Assembly: GCA_905182985.1 (NCBI GenBank)
Contig: CAJJDN010000105.1
Span: 286,215 to 350,214 of the forward strand
Direction of reading: 5' to 3'
Length of the DNA stretch: 64,000 nucleotides
DNA from: Paramecium sonneborni
Lineage: Eukaryota; Ciliophora; Oligohymenophorea; Peniculida; Parameciidae
The number at the start of each line of letters is the position of its first letter. Position 1 is the first letter of the stretch. This document shows, piece after piece, positions 1 to 10,344 of the stretch. Both the position numbers and the translations under genes were made by a program. The notes under the pieces were generated by a model. It made no database searches. It was not told the origin of the DNA and worked only from the letters and a program-made list of their open reading frames with translations.

Positions 1-54
1 ATATTATATATATTTTTTATGTATTTGAATATATATTAATATTATAATATTAAA

Positions 55-1816
55 ATGAATAATTAATCATTAGCCAAGAGCGCAGTGGAGCGACTTAATT
101 AAAGTAATTTTTAAGCGTCATAACCATATGAATTTGAGACTAAATATCAATAAGATCAAAAAGAATTACCTAATCCAACTAAATTTGATTTAGATGTGAT
201 GATTAAATTTTTGGATGAAGTAGATTCAAGTATAAAGTAAACCCATGAATACAAGTCAATTATTCAAAAGTATAAATTATCAACATCAAAATTTTGTTTA
301 ACTATGGAGTATTATTAAATCTTATTATTTAGAAATGATTATCTCAACAATTTGCCAAATGAGAAAAAAATTTAAATCTATCGAGATGTAAAGTATTGAT
401 TTTTGTAAAAGAGATTTCACGAATATATGATCACCAAGAGGAAGCAATAGAGTTAAAGGATAAAGTCAGAAAGATTATAACATATAAATTAGAAGATATG
501 AGGAGAAACACAGTAATAAATAATTTAATCTAAAAAGAGAGAGTCTAAATGGGGTTTGACATTGAATTTATTACAATTATTGCTAAATAAGAATAAGGGG
601 AACCGAGATATTTTTGATTTATTTTAAAAGAAACATTTACCACCTGATGTGAGGTAGTTAGTGTGGAAATTGTGCTTAGAAAATAAATAAATAAGTGATG
701 AGTATAGTCGTTTGTTAGGAAAGGCAAGAATGCTTACGATGTCAAAATTTGATGTTTAAATTATAAAAGATACTGAATAAATAGTGAAACAAATGACAAA
801 GCCAGATATGTTTGATGGAAATATGATATTTGCAATGAAAACTATTTTGAGTTTCTATGAATTAAAATAAGATAGAATTCTGACTGATTATTTATACTTA
901 CTTTGTATTCCTCTTGTATTTGTTTTTGGAACAAGTAAACACTTGTTAAAAATACCAACAGAATTAATAGGATATTTTTACTCATTATAATTGATAGTTT
1001 AATTTTTTGATCCTTTAGTGGATTTAATTATTAGACACGATGAAAAGTATGAATCAGAGATGACAGATTTATTTATGAATAGTGTTAATGTGTTAGATGA
1101 AGAATTAGCTTTAAAGTTTTAGAGCGTTCTTAATTTAAAGAGTCCAACTCAAAGATAAATGTTGGTAATAATAATTAAGAGATTTGTTCATTCTCTTGGA
1201 TTTGCATTTTTACCTCTTGATGTAACATTGTTTAATATTGATTAAATGATAATGAAGGTAGTGAAAAATAAATTGGAAATATTTATAAATATGGGAATAA
1301 TGTGTTTTTGTATAAGAAAAGACATTTTAGTATGCAAGACTTGGGATTAAATAGTTGATATATTTTACTCGAAGGCAAAATTAATCACATTACAATAGTA
1401 TCACGAATATTATTAGGATGTATATAAGAATGTGAAATTTTATGTATCTCCATATGATGTAGACCCATATAAAGTAAACAGGAATGCAGAATTTGCAACA
1501 GGTATGTCTATTAAGTAGATTTTGAATAGATCCATTAGCAGAGATTATAGAGAAATAATAAGACAAAGATATAAATGCATTTAAGAAGAAATGGTTTGAA
1601 GGTAAGGAATTGTATGAAGACGACGATCCAAATATAGCACGATATTAATAATAGCAATAATTACCAAATAAGGATAAAGCAATTAAGGATATGAAAATGT
1701 AAGATGCAATGAAAAATGTTTAAATGCAATAAAAACCAACATAAAAATTAGGGATGGTGCCTGTTTAGGATTCTGATGAAGAAGAGGACTTATTTGATGG
1801 AATGGATGATTAATGA
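55..1816 (+). CDS. TBC-like (Rab-GAP fold) protein with acidic tail
   Basis: Four exons (introns 388-413, 513-537, 1502-1529) give 560 residues ending at TGA. Around residues 177-290 the pattern LPPDVRQLVWKLCLEN, then a helix and a run like LTDYLYLLCIPLVFVF, resembles the start and middle of TBC domains, which activate GTP hydrolysis on Rab GTPases. The usual IxxDxxR arginine finger and YxQG glutamine finger are not seen, so it may be a non-catalytic family member. The C-terminus is charged and ends in an acidic stretch (DSDEEEDLFDGMDD). The ATG at 55 is the first in frame. It converges on the MsrB gene with 11 bp between stops. The TBC call is inference from pattern; another helical-repeat protein is possible. 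Confidence 0.55.
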
Positions 1817-1827
1817 TTCATTATAAA

Positions 1828-2282
1828 TCATATATTTTCTTTTTTAAATTATAAGGAGGCAGAGTTAATACAATATCTGACTCCTCCTTTATCGATTGGT
1901 CCATCATCAAATTTATGTCCCAAATGAGCATTACATTTTTAGCATCTTACTTCAATTCTAGTCATTCCATGAGTGAAATCACTTTAAATAATTTTAAGAA
2001 TTTACCTGATCTCTTTAATTTTTTATGAATCATAAGAACCCCAAAAAGCAGGCCATCCACATCCAGAGTTGTATTTGTGTTAAGATCCAAATAATTTATC
2101 ACCACAAACAATACAAAAGTATTCTCCAGGATCTTTTGTTTTATAATATTCATTCTTGAAGGGTGGTTCGGTATCTACAAAATCAAATTATAATTACCTG
2201 CTTCTTGAGTAACTCTGTATTATATATCATTGAGTCTTTTTTTGAGTTCTTATTTTGTAAAGGTAGCAAATGGTTATTACAT
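1828..2282 (-). CDS. MSRB: Peptide-methionine (R)-S-oxide reductase MsrB
   Basis: Three exons (introns 2175-2197 and 1982-2005) encode 135 residues, the usual size of a free MsrB. MsrB reduces the R epimer of methionine sulfoxide in proteins, normally with thioredoxin as reductant. The family signatures are present: RVTQEADTEPPF near the N-terminus, zinc-binding CxxC pairs (FCIVCGDKLF and RCQKCNAHLGH), SGCGWPAFW, and the catalytic motif RYCINSASLQF with Cys at about residue 122. No signal peptide is seen, so it is probably cytosolic or nuclear. The ATG at 2282 gives the short MQQPFATFTKQEL start. The gene is complete and looks functional. Confidence 0.95.
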
Positions 2283-2550
2283 TAATTTATGTAATATAGC
2301 AAGCATAAGTTTTTAATTTTTAAAGTTTTAAAAATCTTGAATAAATCAATCATAGTTATGGATTGAAGAAGAAAACAAGAAGAAAATTTACTAAAACATT
2401 TAGATATCATACTAATATTAGTTATTTGTAAAACACTCTAAATCTTTAGAAGGAGTACAAATAAAACAAATATAAATATTAAAGTGATTTGTTGATATTT
2501 TGATTGATGTTGCTTAATATTAAATAGCGCCATTCTACTATTATCATTGA

Positions 2551-2844
2551 AGAACTGCAAAAGTTTTAATATAAATCTTAGAGGAATTGGTTTTTCATTA
2601 TAAAGAAGAGTCAAAGGAAGATATGCAAAAAATAGATTTCATATAAGAGCTGATCATCTAAGAGTATTAAAATGTATTTAGAGAAGAGTTTGTTAAAAAA
2701 GTTTAAGAAAACTATAAGAAAAAAATACAAGCTGATAAAAAATAAATAACTTATGGCTACCAAAAGATTATCAGTCTAATATAAAGAGGTAGATATTGTT
2801 AAACCACATACATCAGTAATTTAACATCCAAAAGAATTTTTTGA
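2551..2844 (+). other. Coding-like stretch, gene structure unresolved
   Basis: Between the divergent MsrB start (2282) and the next plus-strand gene there is an open plus-strand stretch of about 98 codons, rich in E, K, Q and I (for example EELVFHYKEESKEDMQKIDF). Composition and strand purine bias look like real exon. Upstream, 2340-2550, similar short coding-like pieces are broken by in-frame TGA at about 2475 and 2548, and no set of short GT..AG introns was found that joins them. It is either a gene with an intron pattern I could not solve or a decayed gene. No family was recognised. Confidence 0.3.
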
Positions 2845-3321
2845 AATTATTTGAAAATGCAATAATCTTAAAGTATTTAAATATTCAAATAATCTAAAAT
2901 AATTTAATTCAAACTGCAACTAATATTAAATTTATTATTCATTATTATAGTTTAAAGCTTAGAATTTAAGGTTATTGTTGCAATTTTTGACAATATATCG
3001 GATTCATTTTTTAATATATATCAATATTATTAATCTTTATATTTTAGATTTTGGTATATATGGAAAATATATTCGTTTATCATATTGAATGAAATAAAAT
3101 AATAAAATAATAGAGATGATTATTAATGATTAAAGGAAGAAATCTATGAAAATAATATTTAAGATATGAGAAAACTTAAAGAAGTTAGATTAATAGGAAA
3201 GATTTAAAGATAAAAATGGAAGTTGAGTATTTTGGAATAAGAAAGAAATTGAATGATGAGATTAGTAGTGGAATAATGAATTTTATAAAAAAATTGATGA
3301 TATGAAATTTAATAAATATAA

Positions 3322-4193
3322 ATGTCAGGATTATTTAAAAATTATTCTAAGTTTGTGAGTGCCTCTGTATTTGCAAGTGCAAACAAACTAATAATAAACC
3401 CAGGAAGATGGAGTTTTAATTCTGCAAACTTGTTTTACAATCCTTCTTATCGTTATAGTGGATTACCATAAGGTATTAGAGAAGATTAATGAAATTAGGA
3501 CATGAATTGACTGCATTTTCTTTAGCTCAAATAGCAAGTGCATTGACACATGAAGCTTAACAATTTAATACAGTAGATGCTTTGAAAGATGAAGCATAAT
3601 TGAATTATCAATTTTCAGCTTAATGTGCTTTGGAGGCAATATCATTCATAAAAAATAACAATTGGTAATAGGAAGTGGAGACAAGTGCTCAATTGTTGTA
3701 TGTGATTAGAAATAATGCTTTATTAAAAGATGTGAATACAGAGATTTTATTGTAAAACTTAAAATAAAATGCTAAATATTTATCAACATAAAACATAGTG
3801 GATGTAGTAGTGAGTTTATAAGATAATAAAGATACAGAGTTTTGGTCTTAATTTTTCAGTGGTATAAAAAATAAAGAATTTTCTTGGGAATTATAGACAA
3901 TTGATTATCATGGTTGGGATACAGTACAATTTGATTATTTGAATTAAGTGAAATAGTCATTCAAATTAAGTAACACATGGGCAATGTTAACTGCTTAAGA
4001 TTCTTAAATAAAGAGATTTATTTTTGAAGGAGTACTCTTTGGATATACAAATTTATGGCTTCCACTTCTTTATAGAGAAAAGAGAATCAAATATGTATTT
4101 GATGATAGATCTATAGACAGAAGTGCATTTAAGAATGCCTTGAAGAAGATTAATGAAGTCCATAATGTACAAGATATCCTTGGAAGAGCTTGA
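3322..4193 (+). CDS. Probable mitochondrial protein of unknown function
   Basis: Two exons (intron 3473-3498) encode 281 residues. The N-terminus (MSGLFKNYSKFVSASVFASA, then NPGRWSF) has no acidic residues, has spaced basic and hydroxyl residues, and looks like a mitochondrial targeting peptide. The rest is helical, with repeated short units such as AQLLYVIRNNALLKDVNTEI and SNTWAMLTAQDSQIKRF, which recall helical-repeat proteins of mitochondrial RNA metabolism or ciliate-specific respiratory or ribosomal subunits. I could not assign a family. It ends 31 bp before the AP-4 mu start on the same strand. The reading frame is continuous and ends in TGA. Confidence 0.6.
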
Positions 4194-4224
4194 TACAAAA
4201 TAAATAAAATATATATAAATAATA

Positions 4225-5674
4225 ATGTTTTCTTAAATATTCATATTATCTCCAAGAGGTGACACAATCATCAATAGAGATTTTAGATCTGATTTACCTA
4301 AATCTACTCCAGAGACTTTTTTTAGATAAGCTAAAACTTACTCTGGAGATGCAAATCCTTTATTTACTGTTGATTGTATACAATTTGCTCATATCAAAAG
4401 AGGAGGTTCTTTTCTTATTTTTACAATTAGGATTGTATATTGTAGGTACATCCAGATTTAATTTACAACCAGCTATGTCATTAGAACTATTAGATCGATT
4501 AGCAAAAGAGATTAAAGATTTTTGTGGAGTCATCAATGAAGAAGTCCTTAGAAAGAATTTCATTCTCATATATGAAGTAAACTATTATTCAAATATTTTA
4601 GATTTTAGATGAATCATTTGATTTTGGTTACCCTTAACTTATGGCTACAGAATAAATCAAACCACTCATTGTTAATGACCCTATTCAACCTTAACCTGAT
4701 TCTGTCATGAATTCCCTTAGACCAAAAATTCAAACTTTCAATATTTTTGTTCCTAACACTATTGGAAGTCAAGCTGTTTAAAGATCGGTATTAAACAAAA
4801 ATTAAGCAAATGAAATTTTTGTTGATATTTATGAAAAACTCAATGTTCTCTTTAATTCTAGTGCTTATGTTATCAATTAGAGTATTGAAGGATGCGTATT
4901 CTATATGAGTATTATATTAGATTCAAATGACATCATTTTTATAAGGAAATCCACCTCTAAAATTGGCTTTGAATGATGATCTATAAATAGGTAGATAATA
5001 AGGATAGTATTCAGCTGGAGTAATTTTGGTATTATTTATTTAATTATAATTAAGGATGACTGTAATTTTCATGAATGTGTTAATGCTAATGAATTAGATA
5101 TGAATAAAACTTTACGTATCCAACCTCCAGATGGTTAATTTGTTGTTATGAATTATCGTATAAGTGGAGATTATGCTGCTCCTTTTAGATTATTTCCTAT
5201 TATTGAGGAAATCTCATCATCCAAAATAGAAGTCACTATTAAATTAAAAGCTTGTTTTGATGCTAAAATTATTGCCTCTTATGCAACTATTCGTATTCCT
5301 ATTCCCAAATAGACTGCTAATGCTTACACTGAATTAGTAAAGAATGCTTAATAAGAAACAGCAGAATACGATTCAAACAAAAAAATGGTTGAATGGTAGA
5401 TTAAAAAACTTAATGGTGGCTAAGAAAGATCATTAAAAGTACTCATTATATTTTATTAAATTCTTAGATCAAATTAACACTATAGGCTACATAGACTGCT
5501 CATACAGCTAGAAAGGAAATTGGCCCTATTGCTATGAATTTTGAAATACCAATGTTTAATGTCAGTAGATTATAAATCAAATACTTAAGAATAGAAGAGA
5601 GAGGCAATACTACTAATCCTCATAGATGGGTTAGATATATAACATAGAGTAGTTCCTATGTATGTAGAATATGA
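4225..5674 (+). CDS. AP4M1: AP-4 adaptor complex subunit mu
   Basis: Six exons (introns 4406-4430, 4577-4601, 4896-4920, 5029-5054, 5439-5467) encode 439 residues, close to human AP4M1. The start MFSQIFILSPRGDTIINRDF is the mu longin domain, HIKRGGLYIV and RLAKEIKDFCG continue it, and the C-terminal mu homology domain carries NEIFVDIYEKL, DDCNFHECVN, RIQPPDGQFVVMNYR and the end NPHRWVRYITQSS..CRI, which matches the AP4M1-type ending better than AP-1, -2 or -3. AP-4 is a trans-Golgi coat adaptor, and the mu subunit reads Tyr-based sorting signals. No other AP-4 subunit lies in the window. The first two introns lie in the longin half. Confidence 0.9.
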
Positions 5675-5702
5675 AATTAAGTTAATATGCATAATAATAT
5701 TT

Positions 5703-6378
5703 TCATAATGTTTATAATTTTTCAATAGATTTATGTAAGTATGAATTTATATGTTTTAATCGACTAATTTCCAGTTTCTAAGAAGTTATCATATCTGATT
5801 ATTCTTTTATTATGCTTTCCCATTCTTTCATCTTCTTTTCCAGGTCCTTTTTTTCTTATAAATAATCTAATTAACCATCTAGAACTTATAATTATTATCT
5901 AATAACACTTTATTCTTAATATATTTCATCTGGATTCTACATACTTTGTTATAGATTTTAATCATTTAACCTATTGGTAAAAGTAGAATATTTACAATTT
6001 TTTTAGTCTAATAATTTCTTAATCTTTTTATACATTTTCTTGTTCGAATGTATTGAAAGCAGATTCATATATCTTAATTTTATTTTCTAAAATTAGTTCT
6101 TTTTCATTATTTGAAGGTGAGGTTTCTAGATCCAAGTCTTCTTCAATAATCATTTCTTCAAAAGAATTAAGTTCTTGTTGATTTTAAGAATTGGCAGAGA
6201 AACTAAATCTGGTCTCCTCCTAAGTATTAGATAATTGACGAAGACTATGATTTATGAGATTATTGATATTTTTAGTAGATTTAGACAATTCATCATGCAT
6301 ATCAAGGAATCTAGTATAGAGATCACATTATAAAACAGTAAATGATTAAGATCTATGGGAAAATTTGATTTCTTCCAT
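5703..6378 (-). CDS. Coiled-coil protein, unknown
   Basis: Two exons (intron 5971-5995) give 216 residues. The N-terminus (MEEIKFSHRSQSFTVLQCDL) leads into a helical segment, a Ser/Glu-rich linker and a C-terminal coiled coil of Q, E, K and L heptads. The ATG at 6378 was chosen because the in-frame TGA at 6433-6435 separates it from the next gene upstream, with an AT-only gap between. The first helical part, with TRFLDMHDELSKSTKNINNL, recalls SNARE-like or tethering helices, but this is weak. No family assigned. Confidence 0.6.
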
Positions 6379-6432
6379 ATTTATATATATAATATAAAAT
6401 TAAGTAATAGTACAAAAAAAGAATTTATAAGG

Positions 6433-6963
6433 TCATTTGCTGTGGTTTTTCTTTTCAAAATTTTCAAGCCAGGATTTATATTTTTGTTGCATACAAACAA
6501 ATTGAAAATGAGCTTCTTCAATATTATCAATTTCATTCATTTAATTTTGTTATCCACCAAAATAGGTTGTCTGAGATTTGGGTGTTAGAATAATAGGTTT
6601 TTGCTTTTTTTAAGGTGAATTTTTAACAAGAGAAATGTCTTCGTCAGTTCCTAATTGATTATAAAAAGATTCTAAGACTGTGATCCTGGTTTTTCTAGCA
6701 TAAGTTTCTGAGATTTTGTTTTATTATTATGTATCATCTTATTTGAGTGAGAGTCTATGAGTTTTATATTTAAAAGATGGACTTTATCTTAATTATAAAG
6801 GATGATTCTATAAGTTGTGTATAACAAGTTAATCATTGAAAGAGTTATGCATTTTCATTTTGGGAGTTTGAATATTAGTTTGCAATCTTCCACCTTTTAG
6901 AGCACTACCTCCTCTATGATTGTTACTTTGGAAATATTAATTAACTCTTGTGCCTCCACTCAT
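6433..6963 (-). CDS. Basic low-complexity protein, unknown
   Basis: A single exon of 176 residues. It starts MSGGTRVNQYFQSNNHRGGS and is rich in S, N, Q, K and T, with many possible phosphorylation sites (SPSFKYK, LTPKSQT). It contains a short ordered segment, RKTRITVLESFYNQLGTDED, and ends ENFEKKNHSK. No catalytic motif or membrane segment is visible. It lies 54 bp upstream of the coiled-coil gene on the same strand. The two could be one gene only if the TGA at 6433-6435 were inside an intron, but no fitting GT..AG pair exists. Confidence 0.55.
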
Positions 6964-7018
6964 TTTAATTAAATAATATTCATATAATGTTACTCCAATA
7001 AAATCATATATATACAAC

Positions 7019-7351
7019 TCAAACCTTATGAAACAGATGATTTGATTTCCATAAATAATTACTTAATCTTAAGACATCTATTTAGAGTCTTATATTAGCG
7101 TCTTTTCACTCCTTTTGTATTTTATATTCTCTTAACTATATTCTTTCTAATTTTCTAATTTTCTATATTTTATGTTTAGCTCTAAATTTAGCCAATAGGG
7201 ATTTAGCTGAAGAATAATTTATACCAATTGAATTTGTTGCAAAATTTGTATTTCTCTATATAGCTTTAATTGTTTATTTATTATAAAACTATTATCTTCA
7301 AAAGAAATCCTTATTTGATTAATTAATCTTCAAATACTTCTAATTTTTCAT
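7019..7351 (-). CDS. Small basic protein split by three introns
   Basis: Four short exons (introns 7310-7337, 7264-7289 and 7089-7109) encode only 85 residues. The middle exon is the most convincing: NYSSAKSLLAKFRAKHKIQK followed by KLERIQLREY is a basic amphipathic helix. The last exon ends LWKSNHLFHKV. All three introns are GT..AG and restore one frame without TGA. The last has an unusual GTGAAA donor, so the 3' end is less certain. The function is unknown; it could bind nucleic acid or calmodulin through its basic helix. Confidence 0.5.
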
Positions 7352-7480
7352 CTCATTTATTTAATATAATATAGAATTCTCATAAATTTAAACGAAATCC
7401 TATTATTTAATAGTAATATTGTATGATGATGATCAAATGTAATTGATTTACTAACATAAACAAAAAAATGTATTTAAAAA

Positions 7481-8062
7481 TCATTATTAAATTCTACTAG
7501 CACCATATCTAATCTCTAATCTAAGATTATCATCTACTGTTAATCCTGCACATACTTTTACAAGATTTTCAAGCATTACTCTTTATCTTGATAAAGAATT
7601 AATTGTAGTTATTCCACTTTCAGAATTTGGAGCTTTCATCAAGTAACTTAACCAGGACAAAACTGTATCAAATCTTTAGAATTCAGATGAATCCTTTGAG
7701 AATTCTATTCTTTCAAATAACTCACATAATAGCAAAAGATTCATTATCAATGGAGCAGCTAATAACGAGTCCTCACAAACATTATATACTGCAAAGATTT
7801 ATCTTCCTCCTAAGTAGATTTCAGCAATGTATTCATCCATAGCCTTTTTACTATCTCCAGTTTCTGGACAATACTTAATTACGATTGTATGATCAATATT
7901 CAATTCCTCTTCTGTAGGATATAATACCTTATTAGATTCCAAAATATCATCTACACAAGTCTTTTTACTTCTTTCTTTGCTTTTAAAGCATGATTCTTAT
8001 GAAAGATTCTTTCCATCATTACTTGTCTCTGTTCTTTTCTATATTAGTTGACTTATAATCAT
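7481..8062 (-). pseudogene. INO1: INO1 (inositol-3-phosphate synthase) C-terminal fragment
   Basis: This 193-residue open frame matches only the last part of inositol-3-phosphate synthase, which converts glucose 6-phosphate to inositol 3-phosphate with NAD. Clear family motifs are [35 protein letters not shown] (as [19 protein letters not shown] here), NVCEDSLLAAPLI and SRQRVMLENLV. The family is normally about 500 residues, and the N-terminal Rossmann NAD-binding part is absent. Upstream, DNA to 8326 holds no such exon. A weakly similar stretch directly 5' (SYYDYK) is in another frame. The short MIISQLIQKRTETS start is probably fortuitous. Best read as a 5'-truncated remnant. Confidence 0.75.
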
Positions 8063-8180
8063 AGTAAGAAATTAAGAAATTATCATCATACTATGTTGTA
8101 GTTGATTAGACTTTCATTGATTCAAATAATTATATATTAACTTGTTTTTATTAATTTGTTTGATTTTGTAAAATATAACA

Positions 8181-8305
8181 ATGCGCATTCATTTTATAAA
8201 TTTATTAAAAATGCGTATTTTTTTAAAAAGAAATGCGCACTTCTTCTATGTAAATTATTAATTAATTAATTAAGAATGCGTAATTAGATTATAAAAAAAT
8301 GCGTA
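8181..8305. repeat. Five dispersed ATGCGYA motifs
   Basis: The heptamer ATGCGCA or ATGCGTA occurs at 8181, 8211, 8233, 8276 and 8299 in otherwise nearly pure AT sequence between the INO1 fragment and the coiled-coil gene. Spacing is 30, 22, 43 and 23 bp, all in the same orientation, mostly preceded by two or more A. A GC-rich core repeated five times in 125 bp of AT sequence is unexpected by chance. It could be a protein-binding cluster or a decayed satellite. The function is unknown. Confidence 0.6.
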
Positions 8306-8326
8306 CTCTTATTCTTATTAAATAAA

Positions 8327-10335
8327 TCAATCAAATTCTTCATTTTCATATTCATTTTATTATTCTTCTTGATTATTATTTTCATTTTCTTAATTTTAAT
8401 TATCATCTTCCTAATTTTAATTTTCATATTCCTAATTTTAATTCTAATATTCATCTTCTTAATGACCTTCCTACTATTCTTCCTAATGATCTTATTCATA
8501 TTCATCTTGTTCATATTAATCATGCATTTATTAATTATCCTATTCTGAACCTTTTTATTAATGGTTCTCTTCTTCCTAATAATGTTAATCCTCATTTTCC
8601 TTATAATTTTCATTTTCATTATAATTTTCTTCATCCTCTTACTCAAATTCTTATTGTTATTCCTATTCCTATTACTATTTTCTTTATTGTTAAACTATTT
8701 GACCTTCATCACGAAATACTATTCCTTAATCTTAATCTTTTTTTTTCTTTGCTGCATTTTCATCAAGTGAATAATCTTGACTCTATTTATCAAATAATTC
8801 TTCATCTGATTCTTCTGATATTCTCATATTTTAATGTCCTGTAATTTATTATTGTTATGATGGATCTTCTAATGTAAATGGATCATAAGTATCTAACAAT
8901 GGAATTAGTTGTAAATCTTCTCCTGATTTCTCAAATAATTACAAAAAATAAAATAGATTCTCGGGCTCCTACCAATTTAATGAAAGAGAGTTTAACATCT
9001 TACGAACATCTGATTTAGATACTACATCTCCTTTCACTTTTTATTTGTTCCAAAACTCTTGTATCTTCTTTTCATTTTATTTTAATTGATTTTTCATCTT
9101 TGTCTAAGCCTATTCAAAATCAAATGTTGGAAAATTCATGAAAGTTTTATAATTTCCTATCAATGATTTCAAATTCTCTACTAATTAATTGCCTTGACCA
9201 GTTAATGAATTTAATATTAATTATATTTTGTTCTCATCTGTATATGAGAAGGGCTCTCTATTTATAAAATATATTTATTTACTAAGCAAAAATATGTTGT
9301 AAATCATCTACTTTTACAGTCACATTTTATTCTCTTGCTTATTATTTCAATCCTTCCAACATTTCAGCAAACTACTCTACTGTTATACCTCTGTATATCA
9401 ATTTAAATCGTAATTCCTCCAATATTTAATTTGGTAATTAAACTGGTCTAGGAGTAAGTTCCTTTTTTGGTTTCGATTATTAAAGATGTTAATATTATGC
9501 TTCCTGCATCTATTTAATTGTCTATTTAAGATTTGTTTTATCTGTCTATAATTTCTTAATTTGGTTTTTTAGATCTTATATTTATTTGTCTAATGCTTAC
9601 TGTTTCTATTAATTCACCTTGTACAATTGCTAAATAAATTTATCGACATAGTACTTATAACTAACGCATCAATTCATCTGATTATTGACCCTTTTAATTA
9701 AGAGCTTTATTTTCAGCAATCAGATTTTCATTTGTTTTGAGTAGCTTCTAAACTTCACCTTCAAGTTAAAGACTTTAATTGTATTTACTATAAAGTAAAA
9801 ATTAAGATAATGTACTTTAACATAGATTAGATGTATAATTAACTCTCTTCTATGAGTTTACGCATACGCACGGTTTCATCAAAATAAGCCTTGCGATCAC
9901 ACTCTAGCTCTTGAAATTTGGTGACCTTGGTATTTTTTTTAAGGTGTTCAACTTAGACTGTACGTTCTTTGAGTTACTATTGAAGGTCTTTGTTCTATTT
10001 TTTGAGTTATATAAGTATTAGCTCATTAGCTTTCTTCTTATTAGGTGTTTACTCTGTCATGTTTTCGCAAAGTCTCTCATAATTTAGGAGCTCTTTCTGT
10101 GCATATGTAATTGGCTTACTTCGGTTTATTGAATGCGTGTTCTTAACTTTGTATTCTCTTCTTTAAGATTGTTGTTTTCAATTTTGTAATTTTGAAGTTC
10201 CATAAAGAGTTTCTCTTTATCTATAAATTTGAACTATCGTTTGAAATCGTCTGCCTCAAGCTTGATCAATTAATTAAAATTCTTTTATGCCTAAGAATTT
10301 TACGTATCGTTGTTGTTATTGTTATTAATTTTCAT
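8327..10335 (-). CDS. Long coiled-coil protein with Gln/Asn/Glu-rich acidic tail
   Basis: Five exons (introns 10097-10119, 9788-9815, 9630-9654, 9258-9282) encode 635 residues. After an Asn-rich start, residues of about 20-290 are heptad-rich coiled coil (IDKEKLFMELQNYKIENNNL, LKKQNKDLQQQLKER). A conserved-looking globular block follows, with LTPRPVQLPNQILEELRFKL and RGITVEQFAEMLEGL, reminiscent of EF-hand-like helices in axonemal proteins. The last 110 residues are almost only Q, N, E, D and Y, written mostly with TAA, TAG, AAT and GAA codons. Probably a cytoskeletal or ciliary structural protein, by inference. Its start is 9 bp from the stop of the next gene. Confidence 0.75.
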
Positions 10336-10344
10336 TTATATTAA

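Noticed and set aside
6355..6440. Fusion of the two genes at 5703-6378 and 6433-6963 into one protein
   Set aside because: They share a frame, but an in-frame TGA lies between and no GT..AG pair of fitting size removes it; the AT-only gap fits an intergenic spacer.
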